From a virus, in the IMG/VR virus record IMGVR_UViG_3300046000_003404, positions 1-23,703 of that record: a stretch of 23,703 nt of DNA; one strand, given 5' to 3'. How positions within the stretch are numbered: position 1 is the first letter of the stretch; every line of letters begins with the position of its first letter. Made by a program: the position numbers and the translations under genes. This document shows, one piece after another, positions 3,853-11,078 of this stretch. The notes under the pieces were generated by a model. That model was not told the origin of the DNA. It ran no database searches and was given only the letters and a program-made list of their open reading frames with translations.

Positions 3853-6800
3853 TCCGAATTACTCCTTAACGATTTCGCCAGCGTCTGGCCTTTAAGTTGA
3901 GCCACGAAGCCAGTGTCTGGCGGCAGCATGATAACGTCGATGAATACGCCTTGCGGGTGGTTGTGACCGCCAGGCTGAACATCGACTACCAGATACCGCT
4001 GGCCCGGCAACGTTGTCAGTTCGCCCTCACTGCCGAGAGAGCCTGTGCCATACGTCGGCGTTGCTTTGCACCCTGCCGCGCAGCGAATCCGCATCTTGAT
4101 CTGCTTGCCGTCCCCGTTCGTAAAGTGCGGCGAGTCGCCCCAGCTTTCGTGGAACGAGGTACACATCGAGTCCGTGTTCTGCAGTATAGCGCCCGGCTTG
4201 GTGGCGAGAAGCTGCTTGGTCATCGACTTGCCAGCCGTGTCGTCGTCCATCCATCGCCACATCTGCGTGCCTTCAGGAAGATCCACAGCGTCGTCGTAGA
4301 TGCCAGCCGTCACCTTGTTGATCGGCGTCGAGTCGTATGACGACTTGCCATGCGACCACAGATGGTTTGCAGCACCAGAACCCTGCACACTTGAGATGTA
4401 GGTCTTGGTCGTGCTCCTGACCTTTTGATAGGCAGCCTTGAGCATTCCAGCGAACGATGTTCCTGACTTCTGCCAGAACCACTTCGTCCTTTTCAACAAC
4501 GCGACAGCATCGCCTTCATCGATCTGGCACAACTTCATGAAGTACCCGAGACGGTGCTCCTGCGGGATTGTCGTCACGTTCTGGCCTGGCGCGAAAGAAC
4601 CGACCGCATCGGCAATCTCGCTGACCAGACCGAAGCTGCCAAGCGACGGCATCTCCAATGTTTCGACAGGAGGATAGCCAATCGACTGCAGCGTCTGGAC
4701 CAGCGACGCCCACTGCTGCTGGATGTGGTTGGAAGGATGCTCTGTAATCGGCTTCTTGCCGATGGACTGGCCGGTCTCCTTGTCCACCGCGTCGTAGTGG
4801 TAATCCTTCAACGCCTTCAGGTTGCCTTGCATGGCGAAGGCTGCCAGAGCCGCGCTGTCGGCGCTGTTTTTGTCGTTGACGTGCTGCTTCGAAGATACCG
4901 GCTTTCCGCCGTTCAGCGTGTTGAAGTCAAGCGGCGGCTTGATGTCGGCCGGGTCGACGGTCAGCTTTGTCTCATCGACCGGAGGCGTATCCCACTGGTC
5001 GACAATTCCCATCTGCTTCAGGACGTCAGCGCGCCTGGCAATCAGCTTCTTGGCAAGCGCGGCCTTTTCCGCATCCGTGCCAGGCCCGGCAATTTTGCAG
5101 AGTTCTTCGATTTGCGACGGCTTCAACTTGTTCAACTGCTTGCCACCCCAGGCAATCGATGCGTCCGTAGCGCCGGCAAAGACCGCCGCAGCCTTGGCGT
5201 TCTTGCCGTAGTCCTTCATGGTCTTCAACTCGGCAACCGTGTCGCCGAAGTCCGCGCCCTTCTTGCCGCCCATGGCACGGTAGTCGAGCGAACCGCCCAC
5301 GTCGATGCGGACAGCGCCGCCTGAACTGTTGAGCAGCAGGTTGTCGTTCGCCATGCCGACGACATCCCAGTTGCCGATCCAGGCGTCGATGGCGAATGCC
5401 TGGTGTGCGCCAGCTGCGCTGGCAAGATTCTCAGCGCTGCCCTTCTTCATCCCATCAACCCACTTCGAGGCGATACCCAGCTTGCCGTCCTTTTCGACCA
5501 GCTTCAGCGTCGGAACATCGACGCCAAGCATCTGGTAGAACTTGGCAGCCAGGAATTCGCTGCGCACCATTTCGGCGTCGGCCGGGAACTTGCAATACCA
5601 CTCCTGCCCGCCTTTGTCCTTGAACTTTCCGCCAGGGTTTGAACCCAACTGCGGACCAGTCTGCGGCCAGGAATCCATTACCGAAACGTGGTCGCCAAGC
5701 TTTGACTTGGCAATCGAGATCGGCGCTGCCGGTTCAACTTTGTGCCAATGGCCGTTTTGGAACACCAGCATGCCATCCGCGCCCTGCTTGGTATCGCCGT
5801 CCTTCGGGCTGGCAGATTGAGCGGCAGTAGAACCCAGTGCAGCGGGGTCAACGCCTTCTGCTTCCGGATCGAACTTGCCAAGCGCAGCGGCATGCATTTG
5901 CTGGCAGAACTTGTAGAACTGTTGACGACGAACAAGCGTCGAGATCGATGTACATTTTCCTGTTTTGAATCCAGTGACGTTTTGCTTCGCCGAAACAGAG
6001 CCGTCGTTGTGGAAAGTGACGTACTGCTTCAACCCTGTAACTCCGCCATTCAATACTGCGTTCTTTATCGCAGTCGAGATGTTGACGTAGATTTTTGAGT
6101 TTTGATGCGGATCAAGCGTCTCGTAATCCGGTACCGGAACTGCCGCTATCTGCTGCGCCTTGGTCAGTTTTTTCTTCTTCTTGAAGACGATGACAATCGG
6201 CGGAATCTCGGTGGGTATTGGCTCGAAGCCGGAAGAGCCGACATAGCTGTAACCGTTTGCGCCCTTCATTCCGACCAGCTTGATCGCAGCCTTGACCGCC
6301 GCGTCGTTGCTGGCATGGACTTCGTCGCCGCTGTGGCCTTTCTGCCCGATCTTGCCGTAGGTCTTGGTCAAAACAGTGCCATGGACCTCGACCTTGTAGA
6401 ACTTGTTGTGCCCTGGTTTTTTGTTTTCCATGTGCGCAATCCACTTGTACCCGGTGGCAGGCTGCGCAGCAGGAGCCGCAGGAGCTGCAGCCACACCCTT
6501 GATCTTGTCCAGCATTCCGGAATCCGGCATGTGAACGCCGAACATCTTGTCCAGCGTGTTGCGGACGTCGTTTTTGTCGAACGCGGACCATGGGCCAGAA
6601 CCGCTACCATCGGCATCGGATGTGCCAATTTGGTACTCTTTCAGGTCATTGTCCCAGCCCACATAGATGGTTGATGTGGCTGTGTGCTCAAGCAGGATCA
6701 CGTTGTTCCCGCTGAACCCTTCGTCGTTCATCGACACTTGCCAGGTGCCGGATGGCGCAGGAGCATCGGACGCTGCCGGCTTGGCCGATTCCTGCTCGGC

Positions 6801-9476
6801 CTTTTCCTTCAGAAACTCCTGCTGTCCATTGGTCAAAGAATGCCAAAGCGCCCACATGGTCTTGTCCGTGTTGTCGGTCTGCGGCATGCCAGCCGAGATC
6901 CACAACTTGAGCGCGTGCTCGTCTTCAGCAGACACATTGGATGGAGCAACCTGCAAGTGCCAGCGACCGTTGAACAGGACGTAGTTCTTGCCGTTGATTT
7001 CCTTGACGTCGCCCTCTTTCGGCCCGCCTTCCTGCGTTTTCTGGCCTGGATGAAAGGCCAGGTTGAGCATCTTTATCGGGTCAGCGCCTTCGTTCTGGAC
7101 AGCAACCTCGACCGCAAGTTCATAGGACGCTGAGTGCATCGGCGGCGATGCGGGAGCAGGAATCTCGCCGGCCAGCATCGAGAACATGGCAGCCTTCCAG
7201 CCGTTCTTGCTGTAATCCTGTCCGGTCAAGATGTTCTTCCAGGAGCCGTCCTTCTGCTTCTGGTAGTTGTGCCCTTTGTACGAAGCGTTCACCGCCATCT
7301 TGCCAGCGGCAGCATCCATCTTGCCGGCCGTTTGCATGGCCTGGTCGAGCGCGTACATCGGAGAAGACCAGCCGTCGCCGTCCAGTTCATCGTCGATGAA
7401 CGACTGATAGAAGCCATCGGCAGTCTTGACGACCTTCACATGGTGCCCGTTTACGTTGTCGAACAACACAGTCTCGCCGGCAGCAGGAGGAACGTCAGGC
7501 ATTACCGGAGCACCGACCTTGCCGCCTTGTTTCTTGTTTTCCGCCTTCAAGTGCTGGACTGCCGTCTTCAACGCGGAAGGTTTCAGCCCTGCGTTGTTCG
7601 CCAGAGCCGTAACGACACGCTCCAGCGCTTCACTCGGAACGTGGGCGAGGACCGACATATGATCAATCACGGCGTTGATTGCTTCCTGCGACGGCATGTC
7701 GGGAGTGGATGGCTTCGAAGCTGCAAGCCACTGCTCTCCTGCCTTGTCGATCAAGTGACCAACTTTATCCAGCCCATGCTTGGCAATCGCCGCACTTATG
7801 TGCTGCTGGCCGTTCAGTTCCTCGTAAGTCATTGCTTCGTGCTGCTCGACAGTCGGCACCTTGCCGGCATCGAGCGAGGCGTGCCAGCCATCAACGCCAG
7901 GGATGGTGTGCGGGTCAACGTCTGGCGCGACCTCTGATTCATGCAGCCACACGGCAACCTGCTTCGGGTTGAATCCGTTCTTTTGATACGTCCCTTGATC
8001 GACACTGGATAGGTGGGCATACACCGTCTCGTCGGCCGAGAGCTTTGCGCCGATGGCGAGCAGATACCACTTGCCACCGTCGTAATCGACGACCTTCTTG
8101 TCGGCCATCTTCGCCTGGTATTCTGCCTTTTCTTTTTCGGCTAAAGACGGCGACTTGTGCCAACGCCCGTCCTTGAAGGTCAGCGTCCCGCCTTCGCCTT
8201 GCTTGGTGTCGCCATCCTTCGGCGAATCATCCGCTTGCAGCACCACCTTTGCAGTACCGGCAGCGAGCGCAGCGTGCAGCGTCTCCTTCGGGATTGAGAC
8301 GGTGTTCTTCGGGCCAGGCACCGTCGCTCCGACCTTGTGCATCTGGTAGGAGTCTGCGCTCTGGTTGTAGATCGTCCAGTCGCCCGCGTTCATCTTGGCG
8401 TACTGGCTGTCCAGCTTCAGCACAGCGCCGGTCTTGAGGTCCGGGTGCTTGGCAGGCTCTGGTACCGGAGCGGCAATGTTCGCGGCATTCCAGCCGACAG
8501 ACCACTCCTGCAGCGCGTCCATGTATTCGGCATACGGCAGATGGTTGTGCGCCTGCAAGAAGTCCTGGTCGATACCTGCTGCGTGCGGCTTTCCAGCAGC
8601 GAACGCCGCTGCGCCGTATTCCTTCGGGGTCATGGGCTTCTTGTCGTTCGCATCGACATGAACAGGCGACGTGTCGCTGTTTTCCGTTTTCTTCGACACG
8701 ACACCCATCAATGCCTCGGCCTTTTCAGCGCCAATGGCCGACTCGATATCTGTCGCCATTTTGGCGACTTTGACCGGGTACTTAGCTGCGTACTCGAAGT
8801 ACGCCTTCTTCTGGCCGGAAGTCGGCGTCTGGCCGGCGAGCATTGCCGCCTTCCAGCCCGAAACAGCAGCGGACAGCGAAGCCTCGGCCTGCAGATCGGT
8901 GGCGTGCGCCAGGACCAGCATCGCCTTGTCGTGGTCGCCAAGCGCGCCGAAGTCTTTCAGTTCCGCCGACAGCTTCTTGTGCGCGGCTTTCTGGTAGTGC
9001 GAGCCTTGGCCGTTTCCGACCTTGGCATGGTCGTGGTCGTCCGAGACGTTGACCATCTTGTGATGGGCATGGATTACCGTGCCGTCCTTCTTCACCGACG
9101 CAGGAATCCACATCTCCTTTTTCACGGTCGCCTTCAGCAAGTCCTCGGTGAACACCAGTATTGACTTGTGAATCGGCACGCCGGAAGACTTCGCGTTCTG
9201 AACAGCCGCATGCAACTGCTCGGCGGTTGCACCTTCGCCGCCGAATAGATCGTTCGTGCATTTTTCAGGCTTCTTCATGCATTCGTCAGAGAACGGCGAC
9301 GCCTTCATGGGTGGTGCTTTCGGACGGGCGAACAGATCAGACGTGTGCGCGTCCTTGGAGGCTCCGCGCGAGTTTGAATGCGGTGACACCTGGACGACGC
9401 GACCGTTGGCAAGGCGACGCTCGTAGCCACGCACAGCGCCCTTGATGATGTCGGTGACGAAAAACATGATGGTCAT
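3765..9476 (-). CDS. Giant polyvalent phage protein: WGR, HipA/PI3K-like kinase and ADP-ribosyltransferase signatures
   Basis: This 1903-residue protein starts at ATG 9476, three bases after the MuF stop, with GAAGGG ahead. Residues 10-30 and 124-135 carry the same R(R/K).(N/D)G..V module seen in the Nudix protein. A helical region with repeated GW.AA..AG..PT motifs spans about 200-890. Linker repeats of the form PK(D/E)GD.K...(F)..G.WH lie at 419-441, 818-841 and 1223-1246. A WGR-like domain lies at about 1010-1072 (KFYKVEV, YGKIGQKG). A kinase-like domain lies at about 1255-1495, with K1296, D1371, N1377/D1378 and an RIDVGG motif around D1392. An ADP-ribosyltransferase-like domain at about 1690-1890 has R1741, T1773/S1774 and an E1817-x-E1819 pair. 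Such polyvalent proteins are thought to be packaged in the head and injected. Catalysis is predicted, not shown; the kinase call is the least certain. Confidence 0.8.
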   Translation of the reverse strand: MTIMFFVTDIIKGAVRGYERRLANGRVVQVSPHSNSRGASKDAHTSDLFARPKAPPMKASPFSDECMKKPEKCTNDLFGGEGATAEQLHAAVQNAKSSGVPIHKSILVFTEDLLKATVKKEMWIPASVKKDGTVIHAHHKMVNVSDDHDHAKVGNGQGSHYQKAAHKKLSAELKDFGALGDHDKAMLVLAHATDLQAEASLSAAVSGWKAAMLAGQTPTSGQKKAYFEYAAKYPVKVAKMATDIESAIGAEKAEALMGVVSKKTENSDTSPVHVDANDKKPMTPKEYGAAAFAAGKPHAAGIDQDFLQAHNHLPYAEYMDALQEWSVGWNAANIAAPVPEPAKHPDLKTGAVLKLDSQYAKMNAGDWTIYNQSADSYQMHKVGATVPGPKNTVSIPKETLHAALAAGTAKVVLQADDSPKDGDTKQGEGGTLTFKDGRWHKSPSLAEKEKAEYQAKMADKKVVDYDGGKWYLLAIGAKLSADETVYAHLSSVDQGTYQKNGFNPKQVAVWLHESEVAPDVDPHTIPGVDGWHASLDAGKVPTVEQHEAMTYEELNGQQHISAAIAKHGLDKVGHLIDKAGEQWLAASKPSTPDMPSQEAINAVIDHMSVLAHVPSEALERVVTALANNAGLKPSALKTAVQHLKAENKKQGGKVGAPVMPDVPPAAGETVLFDNVNGHHVKVVKTADGFYQSFIDDELDGDGWSSPMYALDQAMQTAGKMDAAAGKMAVNASYKGHNYQKQKDGSWKNILTGQDYSKNGWKAAMFSMLAGEIPAPASPPMHSASYELAVEVAVQNEGADPIKMLNLAFHPGQKTQEGGPKEGDVKEINGKNYVLFNGRWHLQVAPSNVSAEDEHALKLWISAGMPQTDNTDKTMWALWHSLTNGQQEFLKEKAEQESAKPAASDAPAPSGTWQVSMNDEGFSGNNVILLEHTATSTIYVGWDNDLKEYQIGTSDADGSGSGPWSAFDKNDVRNTLDKMFGVHMPDSGMLDKIKGVAAAPAAPAAQPATGYKWIAHMENKKPGHNKFYKVEVHGTVLTKTYGKIGQKGHSGDEVHASNDAAVKAAIKLVGMKGANGYSYVGSSGFEPIPTEIPPIVIVFKKKKKLTKAQQIAAVPVPDYETLDPHQNSKIYVNISTAIKNAVLNGGVTGLKQYVTFHNDGSVSAKQNVTGFKTGKCTSISTLVRRQQFYKFCQQMHAAALGKFDPEAEGVDPAALGSTAAQSASPKDGDTKQGADGMLVFQNGHWHKVEPAAPISIAKSKLGDHVSVMDSWPQTGPQLGSNPGGKFKDKGGQEWYCKFPADAEMVRSEFLAAKFYQMLGVDVPTLKLVEKDGKLGIASKWVDGMKKGSAENLASAAGAHQAFAIDAWIGNWDVVGMANDNLLLNSSGGAVRIDVGGSLDYRAMGGKKGADFGDTVAELKTMKDYGKNAKAAAVFAGATDASIAWGGKQLNKLKPSQIEELCKIAGPGTDAEKAALAKKLIARRADVLKQMGIVDQWDTPPVDETKLTVDPADIKPPLDFNTLNGGKPVSSKQHVNDKNSADSAALAAFAMQGNLKALKDYHYDAVDKETGQSIGKKPITEHPSNHIQQQWASLVQTLQSIGYPPVETLEMPSLGSFGLVSEIADAVGSFAPGQNVTTIPQEHRLGYFMKLCQIDEGDAVALLKRTKWFWQKSGTSFAGMLKAAYQKVRSTTKTYISSVQGSGAANHLWSHGKSSYDSTPINKVTAGIYDDAVDLPEGTQMWRWMDDDTAGKSMTKQLLATKPGAILQNTDSMCTSFHESWGDSPHFTNGDGKQIKMRIRCAAGCKATPTYGTGSLGSEGELTTLPGQRYLVVDVQPGGHNHPQGVFIDVIMLPPDTGFVAQLKGQTLAKSLRSNSEWDKKETVIVYRQEPSRTRQARPVLAILM

Positions 9477-9479
9477 TGA

Positions 9480-10580
9480 TCAACCCTTCTTTAGATTCTG
9501 TTTCAGCCAGGCATCGAACTGGCTGTTGCTGCCACTAACCGTCTTCGTCAGTTTTTCCCACATGCCACGGCAATGCGGGTGGAACACGCCAGAAGAAGGC
9601 TTCCACATTTCAGAGTCCATGCGCTTGACCAGGCCGGTCGGCGTTTTCTTGTACGGCGATGAGGATCGGCCGACGTTGTTCTTGCCGACCCAAACCTGGG
9701 TGTCCCAGTTCTTCTCTTTGGCATCCGGCGACACGACGTCGAAGACCTTCCCGTTGACCGAAGTGCAGAACGCGCAAGCGCCGTCGTAACGCTCATGCCG
9801 GCGCACCTGATCACCCACTGCGCACGATGCGATAAACCCTTGGTTCGCGTTTTCGCCAGCCTCTGTAACGGCAATTCGCCGCCAGTCACGATTCATGTCG
9901 CCGAAGTCGTCCAGCAGCTTCTGCTGCAACGAGGTCCGACCTTCCTTGTCTGGCACGCCGAGAAACTTCTGCTCCTGCCAGTCGATGATCGAAGTCTTGA
10001 GTTTGGCGCGCATCTTATCGGTGATGCTGGTCACGTACTGGCAGCAGCGAGCCGATCCGAACTCCATCGCGGCTTTTTGCTGGCTTGCCATGCCGCCAAA
10101 CATCGCCTCTGTGGATTTGATGCTGAACGGTGCAGCCATCATCAGCGCGGTCGCCTGCGCAAACGTGATGCCGCTGGCGCGCGCCTGGACTTGCCCCATG
10201 ATGTTCGAGCGAACAGCCAACCATTCGGCTTCTTGCAACATCACGTCCTGCGGGAAGTAGCGCTGGACGAGGTAATCGACAACCATCATCCAGTCATCAA
10301 GCGTGAACAGTTCTGGCGGGACGTTTTCAAGGTAATGCCGCGCGGCCGAAAGCTCTCCAGGAGTCCATCTCTGGACCGAACCAGGCGTGACGACATAGCC
10401 AGGCCGGTCCTTGTTATCCAGCCAGCGAGACAACTCGGACTGCAGCGCGCCGAATTTATCCAGCCCCTTGTTGGTCCATTGCTCGATCAGGTGGCGGATA
10501 AACTGCGACTCATGCGGTCGCCATGGGTCATCGCCCGGACGGGCAGCCTTCAAGAGTTCTTCGTCGCAGTGTTCGCACAT
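9480..10580 (-). CDS. MuF-type minor head / head morphogenesis protein
   Basis: This is a 366-residue protein. Mu gpF-like proteins sit on the portal side of the head, help morphogenesis, and often lead to effector genes delivered with the DNA. The N-terminus has a CEHC pair. Residues 50-180 are mainly helical. The MuF core is at 233-345: RRIAVTEAGENANQGFI (234-250), DGACAFCTSVNGKVF (266-280) and HPHCRGMWEKL (334-344). The paired Cys residues and the final His/Cys motif are typical of the family. ATG 10580 has no clear Shine-Dalgarno, but an in-frame stop lies just upstream, so no longer start is possible. The preceding gene ends 23 bases upstream, and the giant polyvalent gene starts 3 bases after the stop. 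Confidence 0.85.
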   Translation of the reverse strand: MCEHCDEELLKAARPGDDPWRPHESQFIRHLIEQWTNKGLDKFGALQSELSRWLDNKDRPGYVVTPGSVQRWTPGELSAARHYLENVPPELFTLDDWMMVVDYLVQRYFPQDVMLQEAEWLAVRSNIMGQVQARASGITFAQATALMMAAPFSIKSTEAMFGGMASQQKAAMEFGSARCCQYVTSITDKMRAKLKTSIIDWQEQKFLGVPDKEGRTSLQQKLLDDFGDMNRDWRRIAVTEAGENANQGFIASCAVGDQVRRHERYDGACAFCTSVNGKVFDVVSPDAKEKNWDTQVWVGKNNVGRSSSPYKKTPTGLVKRMDSEMWKPSSGVFHPHCRGMWEKLTKTVSGSNSQFDAWLKQNLKKG

Positions 10581-10603
10581 TGCAACAGTCTTGCGTCACG
10601 ACA

Positions 10604-11053
10604 CTAAGCCGCCAGAAGGATCGCCATCATTTCAAGTTCGACGTCAACGAACTCTGCCGACGCACTGCAGTCTGCTGCGCCGACAGAATCAACTGAGGCG
10701 GATGCGACAAGCCGTACCGACTTCACCCTGCCGGAAGCAGAAACGTCCGCGCCGATTTGCTCTGCCGATATGCTGCCAGATAGAACGCGGCGAAGCTGCC
10801 GCTCGATTTCCTGGCGCTGATACTCCGCGACGATGAATGATGTCGACGGGATGATTCCGTGACGCCCGCCAGGCTGTCCGCCTGCGTACTGACCGACGGA
10901 GGCGAGTCTGAGCGATGCATTGCCGGATACTTCGAGTGCCCCGCACTCAACATCAATGTCACCGTGCAGGATTTCGCTGCGCGCACTTCGGCCTAACCCA
11001 TTGGCAACGAGTACGTCACCGAATAGTCCAAGTCCGCGTGCAACCAGTGCCAT
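10604..11053 (-). CDS. Probable virion protein, unknown function
   Basis: This 149-residue product starts at ATG 11053, with AAGGTGGG upstream. It opens MALVARGLGLFGDVLVANGLGRS, a style common to small phage structural proteins. A beta-rich part follows (VECGALEVSGNASLRLAS), then a helical stretch (AEYQRQEIERQLRRVLSGSI) and a Ser/Ala/Val-rich beta tail. There is no membrane span or signal peptide. It lies 25 bases after the repeat protein and 23 bases before MuF, so it belongs to the same late transcript. I cannot name a family; a head-tail or tail-associated role is inferred from context. Confidence 0.65.
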   Translation of the reverse strand: MALVARGLGLFGDVLVANGLGRSARSEILHGDIDVECGALEVSGNASLRLASVGQYAGGQPGGRHGIIPSTSFIVAEYQRQEIERQLRRVLSGSISAEQIGADVSASGRVKSVRLVASASVDSVGAADCSASAEFVDVELEMMAILLAA

Positions 11054-11078
11054 CGTCAGCCCACCTTGTCTTCAAACA

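Noticed and set aside
4554-9164. Long plus-strand open frames opposite the giant gene (4554-5324, 7134-7937, 8337-9164)
   Set aside because: They are shadows from GC-rich codon bias; they are Arg/Leu/Val-rich and none has recognisable motifs.
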